From: Candidatus Bathyarchaeota archaeon
GTDB taxonomy: Archaea > Thermoproteota > Bathyarchaeia > Bathyarchaeales > Bathycorpusculaceae
Length of the DNA: 64,000 nucleotides
Direction: 5' to 3'
Assembly (NCBI GenBank): GCA_003141855.1
Contig: PLNS01000006.1
Coordinates: forward strand, 44,163-108,162
This document shows, piece after piece, positions 52,816 through 61,158 of the stretch. A model generated the notes under the pieces. The model saw only the letters and a list, made by a program, of their open reading frames with translations, was not told where the DNA came from and did not search any database. The translations under genes and the position numbers were made by a program. The first letter of the stretch is position 1, and every line of letters begins with the position of its first letter.

Positions 52816-53338
52816 CGGGCTTCCGAATAGGGAGCAAGCAATAGAACTCCTCCGCAAAAACCACTGTTCACCTCAAGTCATTAATCACTGCATAGCCGTT
52901 GCAGACCTTGCCTTGGAAACCGCAAACAAACTCCACAGGAACGGACACAAAATTAATACTGAACTCGTTGAAGCAGGTGCACTTTTGCATGACCTTGGCC
53001 GCTCAAAAAACCACACCGTTGACCACGCGATCGTCGGAGCACAAATCGCACAATCTATAGGCTTACCAGATGAGGTGATTAGAATAATTAAGCGGCATGT
53101 TGGAGCTGGAATTACAGCAGAAGAAGCCCAATGGCTGGGTTGGCCAAAAGACATCTACGCGCCTCAAACACTGGAGGAGAAGGTTGTTTCCTACGCCGAC
53201 AAACTAATTGACCAATCAAAAAGAATCCCGATCGAAACCGAGATTGAACGGCTGCAAAAAGAAAATAAGAGTGAAGCGGCAGAAAGAGTTAGAAAGCTGC
53301 ATGAAGAAATAACCAGTTTACTAGGCAACAAACCATGA
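52808..53338 (+). CDS. HD-domain phosphohydrolase (TIGR00295-like)
   Basis: 176 aa HD protein. Metal ligands in INHCIAVADLAL, LLHDLGRSKNHTVDHAIVG and the later RHVGAG and YADKLID segments. GTG 52808 overlaps the TFE stop by 8 nt and has GGAAGGA upstream. Its substrate, presumably a nucleotide, is unknown. Second gene of the TFE run. Confidence 0.88.
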   Translation: MSSGLPNREQAIELLRKNHCSPQVINHCIAVADLALETANKLHRNGHKINTELVEAGALLHDLGRSKNHTVDHAIVGAQIAQSIGLPDEVIRIIKRHVGAGITAEEAQWLGWPKDIYAPQTLEEKVVSYADKLIDQSKRIPIETEIERLQKENKSEAAERVRKLHEEITSLLGNKP

Positions 53339-54117
53339 CCGCATTAACATTATTAGTTAAAGCTTCGAATCTTGGGCAAGTAAAACAAATAGATGAATTA
53401 CTAAAAACACAGTTCGAAGAATTAGATGTCGAAGTAAAAGTTTTAACCAACTCCGCTAACAGGTGGGTTCAGGTTTCGCTTTCAGGCGAAGACGAAGCCA
53501 TAGCTACAAGCTACATCAACAAAGAAATAGGCACCTGCCCCACAAACCTCGAAAACGCAAAAAACTACCCAGTTTTAAAGGGGTACATATCCAAACTTGA
53601 CCTCAACAAACAAGAATTGATTGTGGATGTTGGAATTTTTGAACCTAAAATAATTCTAGCAACCGTACCTTTGGCTTGTTTGCAGGCGCAACTTGTGGAT
53701 GGCAGAAAGGTGGATTTGAAGAAAATAGCTGAAGTCTACGGTTTAGCTGAACGTTCACCCTTAAGCATCAAACCATTATCTTTAATCGCTCAAGAAGGCG
53801 ATGTGTTGCAGGCAGAATTGTCCGTGGAGCAGGTTGAGAAGCTTCATGGTTGGCAGCAGTCGCTTTTGGATAGGCTAATCATTTTGGGCGCCTCAAAGGA
53901 GACGATTGAGAATGTGCTTGAGCGAACGCGGTTGAACCGGGATGTGATTGGCATCGAGACAATGGGTATGTTTGAGCATGCACTTACTTGCAAGCTTGGA
54001 ACTGATGCGGCGGGACTGGTTTCGATGGTGGGCAGGTACTTGAGAAACTCGGTGTTTGTGGTCTTTAATGCTAAGAAGAGCCTCAGTTTTCTGGGTGAAC
54101 AAGGATTAACCTTATAA
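53335..54117 (+). CDS. DUF2110 family protein
   Basis: 260 aa archaeal protein often found near TFE. Features: VQVSLSGEDEAIATSYINKE, a central S1-like beta segment (KGYISKLDLNKQELIVDVG) and the C-terminal VSMVGRYLRNSVFVVF. Function unknown; the neighbourhood suggests transcription or RNA work. ATG 53335 overlaps the HD gene by 4 nt (ATGA). Confidence 0.82.
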   Translation: MTALTLLVKASNLGQVKQIDELLKTQFEELDVEVKVLTNSANRWVQVSLSGEDEAIATSYINKEIGTCPTNLENAKNYPVLKGYISKLDLNKQELIVDVGIFEPKIILATVPLACLQAQLVDGRKVDLKKIAEVYGLAERSPLSIKPLSLIAQEGDVLQAELSVEQVEKLHGWQQSLLDRLIILGASKETIENVLERTRLNRDVIGIETMGMFEHALTCKLGTDAAGLVSMVGRYLRNSVFVVFNAKKSLSFLGEQGLTL

Positions 54118-54163
54118 TAGTGTACATAGATAATTAAATTCTAATTGAGAGGGAGAGGGGCTT

Positions 54164-54325
54164 ATGAGCCAAGGTGAAGATAGAGAGAGAAGAAAATACA
54201 GAATAGACATAGGGGCTTACGGCAGCATAGGAATTGAAGCGCCAACAAAAGAAGAGTGCTTGGAACTATTCAAAGAAGTCACAAGAACAAAACGTGACTC
54301 AAGAATAGACGAAGCAATAAGATAA
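54164..54325 (+). CDS. small conserved-looking protein
   Basis: 53 aa: MSQGEDRERRKYRIDIGAYG, then a helix rich in Glu/Lys (KEECLELFKEVTRTKR). GGGAGAGGGG lies 4-7 nt upstream of ATG 54164, one of the strongest RBSs of the window. It follows DUF2110 by 46 nt. The motif YRIDIGAYGSIGIEAPTKEE reads like a compact beta hairpin plus helix. Function unknown. Confidence 0.6.
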   Translation: MSQGEDRERRKYRIDIGAYGSIGIEAPTKEECLELFKEVTRTKRDSRIDEAIR

Positions 54326-54391
54326 CAGCAGCCGTACGCGTCCATATTACCCATTCACTTTTTTAGAAAGCTAAAGTCTAGCTTGCGGATT

Positions 54392-54562
54392 CTACAGGAC
54401 ATCGTGCTCTTCTTCGCAGTGCGCCTCATAATCCTCACGGTTATCGTAAACCTCTTGGTCTATGGGGCACTTGAACTTCTTCTCTTTGGTAATTTGGGGC
54501 TTTGGAATGGTTACCCGCGGCGCGGTACTCTTACAGTCGCTACAGTCATCATTTTCACACAT
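54392..54562 (-). CDS. small zinc-finger-like protein
   Basis: 56 aa read on the minus strand: MCENDDCSDCKSTAPR, then FKCPIDQEVYDNREDYEAHC and EEEHDVL at the end. Cys and His residues resemble a degenerate C2H2 finger plus a CxxC knuckle. GGAGGTGA lies 7 nt before ATG 54562, an ideal RBS. A hydrophobic plus-strand ORF over the same bases is a shadow. Convergent with the 53-aa gene. Confidence 0.7.
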   Translation of the reverse strand: MCENDDCSDCKSTAPRVTIPKPQITKEKKFKCPIDQEVYDNREDYEAHCEEEHDVL

Positions 54563-54735
54563 AAAACATTCACCTCCGACATAAAATCGGGAAATTTAAA
54601 ACAAGTACTTAGCGATTGGATAGTTATTAAAAATATGTGACTGCATCCACCCAACAACCAACCATTAAACGTTAGCTTTAGGCAAGCGGATTAACGCTTA
54701 AAAATAAAAAAGGGAAAAAATTTATGCGATTCGAT

Positions 54736-55122
54736 TTATTTTTCTGCGTTTGCAGCTTTTTTGCGGTAGAAGACAACGCCTACTGTACCCAAAACGACTG
54801 CTAGAGCGATTACTGCTGCCGCAATTAGAGCATCATCTGAACCTCCTGTTTGTGTGGCGATGAGGTTTGGTTCTGCTTCACCGGGCACTTGAGTGTCGTC
54901 TGCGGCTGTGCTGTTGCCTTGTATGGTGAATAATACGCCATCGCCTTGAGTTAGGGTTGAATTGTCACTTGAATCGGTGGCTGATCGGTCAGGTGCGGCT
55001 GTTGGTTCAGGAGGGGTTGTTGCGTCTGAAACGTTGTCGTCTGCAGCTGCCAAAGAAACGAAGGCTCCACTGAGGAGAACGGTTGCTAAGAGGGTTATGA
55101 CGATTAAGTTTTTGTTTTTCAT
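54736..55122 (-). CDS. secreted, membrane-anchored Asp/Thr-rich small protein
   Basis: 128 aa. Signal peptide (LIVITLLATVLLSGAFVSLAAA), a low-complexity acidic stretch rich in Asp, Thr, Ser, Pro (~27-95), then a C-terminal membrane helix (ALIAAAVIALAVVLGTVGVV) and a basic tail (YRKKAANAEK). It probably forms a surface stalk or glycosylated protein. It is next to the tRNA island boundary. Confidence 0.75.
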   Translation of the reverse strand: MKNKNLIVITLLATVLLSGAFVSLAAADDNVSDATTPPEPTAAPDRSATDSSDNSTLTQGDGVLFTIQGNSTAADDTQVPGEAEPNLIATQTGGSDDALIAAAVIALAVVLGTVGVVFYRKKAANAEK

Positions 55123-55251
55123 TTACATCCCTTGCTTGTTTAGACTAAGAAGGCTGGTTTATTTAGCATCAAGCATTCGAACAGAACGTCCAGTTTCTGG
55201 TACAATCCTCAAAAACATAGCTCTTTCTTGATTGAACGAATGAAAATTTAA

Positions 55252-55296
55252 AGTGGGCCGAGCCGGACTTGAACCGGCGACCTTTGGCTCATAAAG
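55252..55296 (-). repeat. displaced tRNA-Val 3' half (attachment-site scar)
   Basis: 45 nt identical, except one base, to the 3' half of the intact tRNA-Val at 58221-58265 (39 nt perfect, then one change in the anticodon, then 5 matches). It runs from the anticodon loop through the T-arm and acceptor strand to 1-2 bases past the discriminator. The 5' half is absent. It lies on the 3' side of the intact tRNA, as expected for a displaced attR/attL after integration. Confidence 0.85.
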
Positions 55297-55422
55297 ATAG
55301 ATAACCCGAGTTTTTCTCAGTTTTCCGTAAAAGCCGCGCGTGCCACACCCAAAAGCGTCAACGATACAGGCTATTTTTTGTATTTTTTGTTTTAATACAA
55401 ACTTTTTCGCGTGGTTATCACT

Positions 55423-55439
55423 AATTCAGATTCTGAATT
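55423..55439. promoter_or_regulatory. 17-bp palindrome upstream of the deacetylase
   Basis: AATTCAGA-T-TCTGAATT, perfect 8-bp arms, 48 nt before ATG 55487. A second AT-rich stem TTGTATT/AATACAA lies at about 55376-55400. Either could be an operator; the 190 nt from the att scar to the gene holds no ORF. Confidence 0.45.
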
Positions 55440-55486
55440 CATAAAGGTCAATAGTCTACATCGAGAATTTTGGGTTCGATGGTAAG

Positions 55487-56329
55487 ATGATGGAAAAAGC
55501 TAGCCTCTTAACTGTTCCACAAATTCACTTAGAAATGCCCTCGCCGATGTTGCCTGATGGGACACAGGCAGTGATATTGACGCATGACGTGGATTGGCCG
55601 CGAAAAGGTCCTGGAATTGAGCACATTCTAAGCCGGAGTGCCAGGTTTGATCCAAAGATAATAACTAAAGTAAAGTCGGAAGGCTTCAACCCATATTACG
55701 GCGTTCAGACTATTGCTGAAATCGAGGAACAATTTGGAATTAAGTCAACATTTTTCTTCAGGCCCACGTATGATGACGGAAGCAAAGTTGACGAATACAA
55801 GGACACGATAAGAGCCCTAATAAAGAATGGATGGGAAGTGGGTTTACATGCAAACAATACTTCGAGCGTTGAAGCGGTCAAGTCGGAAAAGAACTCACTT
55901 GAGAGAATTGCAGGGAAGCAAATATCTGGGTCCAGAGTACATTACTTAAGGGTTTCTTCAGACACGTTCCGCAATCTTGCTGAGGCAAAGATAAAATACG
56001 ATTCCTCAATCACCTTCGATAAAGAAAGCATCGACGCTAGAAACTCGGGCTGTTTGTTCAAAAACAGAGTTGCCGTTTTCCCCATCACATTTATGGATGC
56101 CTACCTTTTCACGTACATGGGACTCACTGAAAAAACCATAACCAAGTTCATTCTAAAAAAGATGCGAGAACTATTTTCTTCAGGCGTTCAAATAATGACA
56201 ATTCTTTGGCATGATAACTCGATTATGATGAAGGGTGGTCGCATTTACTCGAATTTGATTAAAGATATGTGCGCTCAGATGGATGTAACGTTTTTAAAAG
56301 GGATCGAAGCCTTTGAACTAGTAGCTTGA
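55487..56329 (+). CDS. polysaccharide deacetylase-like (NodB-homology) protein
   Basis: 280 aa CE4-type TIM-barrel features: LTHDVDWPRKG (Asp-Asp), FGIKSTFFFRPTYDDGS, GWEVGLHANNTSS (metal His), SRVHYLR (catalytic-type Arg), YDSSITFD and ILWHDNSIM near the end. Members deacetylate amino sugars or act on related bonds; the substrate here is unknown. First gene inside the tRNA-bounded island. The stop TGA is followed in the same frame by the transposase remnant. Confidence 0.78.
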   Translation: MMEKASLLTVPQIHLEMPSPMLPDGTQAVILTHDVDWPRKGPGIEHILSRSARFDPKIITKVKSEGFNPYYGVQTIAEIEEQFGIKSTFFFRPTYDDGSKVDEYKDTIRALIKNGWEVGLHANNTSSVEAVKSEKNSLERIAGKQISGSRVHYLRVSSDTFRNLAEAKIKYDSSITFDKESIDARNSGCLFKNRVAVFPITFMDAYLFTYMGLTEKTITKFILKKMRELFSSGVQIMTILWHDNSIMMKGGRIYSNLIKDMCAQMDVTFLKGIEAFELVA

Positions 56330-56473
56330 CTGTCTAGGCAGATGCTTTCCAAACATGATTTTCAATCTGTTGAAGACTTGGTTAGACAGATTCTGGCTTT
56401 CATCGATGAATACAACAAAGCTGCTGCGCCATTCGCTTGGACATACAAAGGCGAACCGCTAAAAATTAATTAA
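56330..56473 (+). pseudogene. IS630-type transposase C-terminal remnant
   Basis: The codons after the deacetylase stop read LSRQMLSKHDFQSVEDLVRQ, ILAFIDEYNKAAAPFAWTYK and GEPLKIN before TAA 56471. This matches the conserved end of IS630/Tc1-type DDE transposases (…ILAFI..YN..A.PF.WTYKG.PL). The rest of the transposase and both terminal repeats are missing. Confidence 0.8.
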
Positions 56474-56539
56474 GGATTTAAGGGGACTAAGTACTAGTTC
56501 AAAAACAACGAACCTCTTAATTATGGTGGGTGAGCAAGA

Positions 56540-57628
56540 ATGACAAACATATTAGTAACTGGATCTGGCGGAATTGGCGGAGTAAACTTTATACGAGCAT
56601 TAAGGCTGTCGGAAAAACAGCAAAACAAAAAATTACTCATAATATCCACTGATCACAACCCTTATTATCTAAAATTTTCTGGCTCAGATGTTAAACTTGT
56701 TTCGCCTAGGCATGATGACGACAGTTTTGTACCCCTGCTTATCAAATTAGTTGAGAAATACAACATTGAGTTTTTGCACCCTCATCCCAGTAGCGAAGCA
56801 CGAGTTGTTTCGGAAAATTTAGCGTCTTTTAAGAAAACAAAGGTTAAGACATATTTGCCTAAACCAACATCAATAATGCCTGACAAACTAGAAATCCACG
56901 ATGCCTTGGCGAAAAAACATGTACGCGTACCAAAAACAGTTGAAATAACCTCTTTTGAGGATATCGATAGGGCATTTTCAGAAATCGGCAAGCCTCTTTG
57001 GATAAGAGCCAAACGTGGTGCTGGTGGAAGACTAGGTTTAAAAGTTGAAACTCCAGAGGAGGCTAAGCATTGGGTAGAACTTAACAGGCTTCAGCATAGA
57101 GCCACTGTCGCCGACTTCATAATTCAGGAATATTTGCCGGGAAGAGATTTGGCTTTTGACTCATTATGGTTCAAAGGGCACCTTGTAACTTCTTACTGCA
57201 GAGAAAGGCTCGAATATTTTCTTAAGCACATTTCGCTTTCCGGGATCACTGGTACACCGACTATAGCGAGAACTTTTGTTGACGAGAAAGTTAATCGAAT
57301 CGGAGTGGAAGCCGTGAAAGCGATAGATTCTGAACCGCACGGTTTCTTCTCAACAGACATTAAAGAAGACGCATCAGGTAACTGTGTAGTTACTGAGGTT
57401 GATGGTAAATGGCACACAACAGCGCCGTTGTGGGGTTACGCTTTCGCCAAGGCACTGAATAAGCTAGAGTTGAACATAGCCTATCAATACCTCAGGTTGG
57501 CTTTGAACGGGGACACAGATGCTGATTTGCCCAACTACAACCTGTTCCCAGCAGACTACTACTTAGTCAGACAGCTAGACGCCGGCGTAATACTTGAGCA
57601 TGAGGATGCAACATGGCGAATAATATAG
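56540..57628 (+). CDS. ATP-grasp ligase (CarB-like)
   Basis: 362 aa. Rossmann-like preATP-grasp start ILVTGSGGIGGVNFIRAL, then ATP-grasp core: LWIRAKRGAGGRLGLKVE, DFIIQEYLPGRDLAFDSLW and CVVTEVDGKWHTTAPLW, where Asp/Glu ligate Mg. Such enzymes join a carboxylate to an amine or thiol; in surface-polysaccharide clusters they add amino acids to sugars, which would fit the deacetylase upstream. GGTGGGTGAG precedes the ATG. It overlaps the HAD gene by 16 nt. Confidence 0.82.
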   Translation: MTNILVTGSGGIGGVNFIRALRLSEKQQNKKLLIISTDHNPYYLKFSGSDVKLVSPRHDDDSFVPLLIKLVEKYNIEFLHPHPSSEARVVSENLASFKKTKVKTYLPKPTSIMPDKLEIHDALAKKHVRVPKTVEITSFEDIDRAFSEIGKPLWIRAKRGAGGRLGLKVETPEEAKHWVELNRLQHRATVADFIIQEYLPGRDLAFDSLWFKGHLVTSYCRERLEYFLKHISLSGITGTPTIARTFVDEKVNRIGVEAVKAIDSEPHGFFSTDIKEDASGNCVVTEVDGKWHTTAPLWGYAFAKALNKLELNIAYQYLRLALNGDTDADLPNYNLFPADYYLVRQLDAGVILEHEDATWRII

Positions 57629-58203
57629 ACATAACAAGAAAAGTTAAGGCAGTCGCCCTCGATTTCGACGGAGTAATCACAAACTTAAATATTGACTGGA
57701 ACGACGCCATACGCCAAGCATCCGAAATAGTCGGTCACGACATAAAGAGCCTCATCACGTTCTACGAGAACTGTTTTGGCACACCAATTTTTCAAAAAGT
57801 AAGCAACGAAATGGAAAAAATAGAACTATCAGCCGTAGAGAAAGCCCAAGCGGCACCTTTCGTTAAGGACGTCCTCCAAAAGCTTTCCGAAAAACAAGTC
57901 GAAGCCTATATCGTTTCTATGCAAAGTTTAAACGTGATCAAAACGTTCCTCGACCAGCATGAATTAGCCGCTTACTTTAAAGATATCATAACTCGAGAAA
58001 GGTGCCCCGGCAAGAAAGCTCAAGTTGAATGCATTGCGAAAATAACAGGGATTAGCCCTAACCAGATTTTGCTTGTTGACGATTCAAAGAGAAATATAAG
58101 TAATTGTAAAGAGCTCGGTGTCGTTTGCTTTTATTTTCAAAGAAAACAGAAACCAAAAGAAATCAGAGAAGCATGGAACAATATACTCAGTATAATAAAA
58201 TAG
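57613..58203 (+). CDS. HAD-superfamily hydrolase
   Basis: 196 aa. Motif I ALDFDGVITN (Asp17, Asp19), motif II VSMQSL, Lys in RCPGKKAQVECIA and motif IV LLVDDSKRNISNC. Cap type C1. Probably a sugar-phosphate or nucleotide-sugar phosphatase working with the ATP-grasp ligase; the substrate is unknown. It ends 17 nt before the island's right repeat. Confidence 0.85.
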   Translation: MANNIDITRKVKAVALDFDGVITNLNIDWNDAIRQASEIVGHDIKSLITFYENCFGTPIFQKVSNEMEKIELSAVEKAQAAPFVKDVLQKLSEKQVEAYIVSMQSLNVIKTFLDQHELAAYFKDIITRERCPGKKAQVECIAKITGISPNQILLVDDSKRNISNCKELGVVCFYFQRKQKPKEIREAWNNILSIIK

Positions 58204-58222
58204 CATCTTGAATTTTTTGGAG

Positions 58223-58297
58223 TGGGCCGAGCCGGACTTGAACCGGCGACCTTTGGCTCGTAAAGCCAACGTCCTAACCAGACTAGACGACCGGCCC
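58223..58297 (-). tRNA. tRNA-Val (UAC anticodon)
   Basis: 75 nt cloverleaf: acceptor GGGCCGG/TCGGCCC with A73, D-stem GTCT/GGAC, anticodon stem TTGGC/GCCAA with loop TTTACGA (anticodon TAC), T-arm GCCGG-TTCAAGT-CCGGC. CCA is not encoded. No intron. Its 3' half is repeated at 55252-55296. Confidence 0.93.
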
Positions 58298-58461
58298 ATT
58301 CATTTTTTCAAGGTTGTTTTGCGGTGTTTGACTTATGAGATTGCATTGGTTAATATTAGAATTTTGTTTCTGTGGCGCTGTTCTATTTGAATTTGCCTGC
58401 AAAAAGCGCTCGGAACATTTAGGTGATAGTGGGGAAATTTTAAAATGTTAAACCTTCAAGT

Positions 58462-59835
58462 ATGCTATTGCTGGGAAGCTTTGAAGTGGAATGGAAAAGT
58501 TTTAGAGACCTCTTAGGTGCGCATTTCCAATTAATCGGAGTCTTACTGGGCGCTCTCCTCGTTGCCGTGTCAACTGGAACTTACATCAATTGGGATTCCC
58601 AGCTTGAGTTTGAAGCCGCTTCAAGCGTGGTTACCCGCGGGTTCCCCTTCGTGACAACGGGACTTATGATTAATCAGCCGCCATTAGGCTTCTACATGGA
58701 TGCGCCAGTTTTCCAAGCATTCGGCTTATCCTACCTTAACGGGGTGAGCTTGATTACTGCCTTTGGGCTTGGCTGCGTCGTTCTCGTCTATGCTTTGGGC
58801 TGCGTGTTGTATGGGAAGAGGACGGGGTTGGTGGCAGCTGCGCTCTTCGGCGTCGTTCCCTGGCACGTTTACATGTCGAGAATTTTTCTCATCGACAGCC
58901 AAAGCCTGTTTTTCAGCCTGCTCTTTTTGACTGTTGGGGTTTTGGCTGTTCGCAAGAATTCCCAGAAGCTATTATTAGTTTCAGGAATAGTTTTTTCTTT
59001 GGCTCTTCTGACCAAACTTTTTGCTGTGTTTATGCTGGTTCCTCTTTTGTTGATTATTTATTTAAAACGAAAAGAAGGCGGATTCAAACTTACTTTGAGA
59101 AATGCGTTGATTTTTCTTGTGCCGTCATTTGTTTTGCAGGCAGTTTGGTTTGTAGGTTTTGCCAGCCAAAACTTTTTTGGGGTTTATTTAAGCAGCGACT
59201 TCACCCATCCAGTGCTCGTAGCTGACCCTTCACTGTTGTTTTTGCCCATAATCCTTGTTAAAAGCGCAGGGTGGTTTCTATTTGCGGCGGGGCTTTTCTC
59301 TTTAGCGCTATCAGTTTTCTACAGGAAAGTTTTTGCGAGAATCCTGCGGTTGGATGCTGTTTGCGTCGGAACCATAGCGGCTGTCGCTGGGCTAGATTTA
59401 TTGTTTGTTTTTGGTTTCCATTTGACTGTGCCGTATGTGAGTGCTTTCAAGTACAATTATGTGGCTTTACCGTTTTTCTGTCTGCTCGCGGCGTCGTTGG
59501 CGGATAAGGGCGGTTTGTTGATTGCCTCGATAGAGTCCAAGAGAAAAATTGGTTTAATTAAGCCATTTCTTGTCGGGTTGGGACTTGTTTTGCTGTTTGC
59601 TTCGATGCTTGAAAGCTTGGCGTTTCTGAATAAGTGGGTTGGGTTTGTGGCTTTCGGCGTTGACTCCGTCACTTATTACCCGTTTGACGTGTTCTCCTCG
59701 CCGATGGAGAGCGGCTACTTTGAAGTGTTCCATTATGCAGCCATCGTTTTGGTGGTGTTTAGCGTCGCGTTACCTTTGTTAGTGAGGGGTTTAAAGAAGT
59801 CGTTTGACTGGTTATCGACGGTACTTTCCAAGTGA
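58462..59835 (+). CDS. GT39-like (PMT/ArnT-type) membrane glycosyltransferase
   Basis: 457 aa with about ten membrane helices. The first external loop carries WDSQLEFEAASSV ... INQPPLGFYMDAP, the Asp/Glu-rich site typical of dolichyl-phosphate-mannose mannosyltransferase-like enzymes, followed by YMSRIFLIDSQSLFFSLLFL. It probably moves a lipid-linked sugar onto a surface acceptor. ATTTTAAAAT at ~58436 is a likely TATA box. It lies directly outside the tRNA-bounded island. Confidence 0.8.
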   Translation: MLLLGSFEVEWKSFRDLLGAHFQLIGVLLGALLVAVSTGTYINWDSQLEFEAASSVVTRGFPFVTTGLMINQPPLGFYMDAPVFQAFGLSYLNGVSLITAFGLGCVVLVYALGCVLYGKRTGLVAAALFGVVPWHVYMSRIFLIDSQSLFFSLLFLTVGVLAVRKNSQKLLLVSGIVFSLALLTKLFAVFMLVPLLLIIYLKRKEGGFKLTLRNALIFLVPSFVLQAVWFVGFASQNFFGVYLSSDFTHPVLVADPSLLFLPIILVKSAGWFLFAAGLFSLALSVFYRKVFARILRLDAVCVGTIAAVAGLDLLFVFGFHLTVPYVSAFKYNYVALPFFCLLAASLADKGGLLIASIESKRKIGLIKPFLVGLGLVLLFASMLESLAFLNKWVGFVAFGVDSVTYYPFDVFSSPMESGYFEVFHYAAIVLVVFSVALPLLVRGLKKSFDWLSTVLSK

Positions 59836-59991
59836 GAAGAAAGAGCTGTTGCTCTGTTGACCTATCCCCTCCCTTATTTATAGCCTCAACAAGCCCAAGC
59901 TTTAACGCTGATGTTGTATTCGCTTGTGTAGAATAACGTTGGATTTGTTGGCGCTTGTGTAGAGTAGCAGAGATTTTTTATGCGTTTACAT

Positions 59992-61158
59992 TTAGGTTGT
60001 GGTTAATTTGTTGCTTGGATGCTTTTTCGAGAGCAGGAAAACAACAATTGAGAGTGCCAGCACAAAGCTAAGGGTAAGGAATAACCCCGTGTACCGCAGA
60101 CTGCTGGCGAAGATTACGCCGCTGATTATGGGTCCAAGAGTTTGTCCTATGTCCATTGTGGTTGACAGGAACCCCATTGAAGCACCCACCAAAGTGGCTG
60201 GCACTAGGTCGCAAACCATGGGCGAGGTTGACGAGAGTACGGTGGCAAAGGAAACTCCATACGCAACCGCTAACACGAGCAGAACAGGGAACTGGGTTGT
60301 GAACGGTACGGCTGCAACTAGTAAGCAGCTGGCTAGGGTGCCTGCAATTATTGGTTTAGTCCTGCCAATCCTGTCTGAAATTCTTCCGATGAAAGGTCGG
60401 GCAATGACAAGCGCCGCTATTTCACTGCCCGTGATGATTCCTACTGAAAAAAGGTCCAACTTTACCACATCAATTAGGTATCCTACTAGAAAGAACTCGA
60501 CTGAACCAAAAACAAAGTATTGCACAGCTTGAACGAAACTGACGCCTAAAACGCTGGTGTTCTGGATTATAGTTAGCCATCCGCTGAATATTTTTCTCGG
60601 CGAATTTTCCACAGGCGCAGGTTCCATCGCAAGGGTTCTTTTCTCAGCCAAGAAGAGTAGGGCGACTGCAAAAGCGGTTATGCCAGCGATGCCCACTGCA
60701 ACGTAGAGGGTGAAGAAGCTTTCGTTGGTTGCAAAAAGTATGTAGCCTCCCAAAAACGGTGCTAAAGCCCTGCCTACGGCGGTTGCGGAGTTAAAAAGTG
60801 AAATCCGTTCCCCGCGCTTGGTCGGAAATAACGTTGCGATTGAGGCTTCAGCCACGGGCATGAAGATTGCTGTTGCAAACCCATGGTAGAAACGTACGAG
60901 CGCCAGCGTCCACCAAGAATTAACCCCTAAATACAGGAATGGAGCGGAAGCAAAAACAAAAGCGGCAAACAAGAGAACTTTGCGTCTGCCGAAAACGTCG
61001 GAGAGTGAGGCTGCAGGTAAGCTAATGAGTATGCCGGGGATAGTTGATGCGGCGGCAACTATGCCCAACAAGTCGTCGGGTGTTCCTAGGTTGGTGGCGA
61101 AGGGTTTTAGAACGGGGTTTTTTGACATGGTTGAGCTTAGGATTGCAAACAAGCCCAT
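59992..61158 (-). CDS. MFS transporter, N-terminally interrupted
   Basis: 388 aa from ATG 61158, eleven to twelve helices, with the MFS loop motif LSDVFGRRKVLLF after helix 2 and RISDRIGRTKPII after helix 8. An in-frame ATG at 61209 begins MLRTKWA, then TAA at 61188 interrupts the first helix before RAFFIVICVMGLFAIL. The annotated start is therefore a shortened form that trims helix 1. Substrate unknown; drug or sugar efflux is usual for such sequences. Confidence 0.8.
   Translation of the reverse strand: MGLFAILSSTMSKNPVLKPFATNLGTPDDLLGIVAAASTIPGILISLPAASLSDVFGRRKVLLFAAFVFASAPFLYLGVNSWWTLALVRFYHGFATAIFMPVAEASIATLFPTKRGERISLFNSATAVGRALAPFLGGYILFATNESFFTLYVAVGIAGITAFAVALLFLAEKRTLAMEPAPVENSPRKIFSGWLTIIQNTSVLGVSFVQAVQYFVFGSVEFFLVGYLIDVVKLDLFSVGIITGSEIAALVIARPFIGRISDRIGRTKPIIAGTLASCLLVAAVPFTTQFPVLLVLAVAYGVSFATVLSSTSPMVCDLVPATLVGASMGFLSTTMDIGQTLGPIISGVIFASSLRYTGLFLTLSFVLALSIVVFLLSKKHPSNKLTTT

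Larger units (their letters stand above)
55252..58265. mobile_element. ~3 kb island integrated at tRNA-Val
   Basis: Bounded by the 45 nt direct repeats 55252-55296 and 58221-58265. It carries three surface-sugar-type genes on the plus strand and a transposase remnant, and no integrase. Its right end reconstitutes a full tRNA-Val. Likely a non-autonomous or decayed integrative element, or the residue of a larger one. Confidence 0.7.

Noticed and set aside
54383-54640. An 85-codon hydrophobic plus-strand ORF
   Set aside because: The minus strand encodes a zinc-finger-like protein with an ideal RBS over the same bases, which explains the sequence better.
55252-55296. A second tRNA-Val gene
   Set aside because: Only the 3' half is present; D-arm and 5' acceptor strand are absent, so it cannot fold as a tRNA.
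59921-59966. Two copies of cgcttgtgtaga(a/g)ta with 31 nt period
   Set aside because: Only two short copies, no flanking spacers or further units; too weak for an array or regulatory claim.
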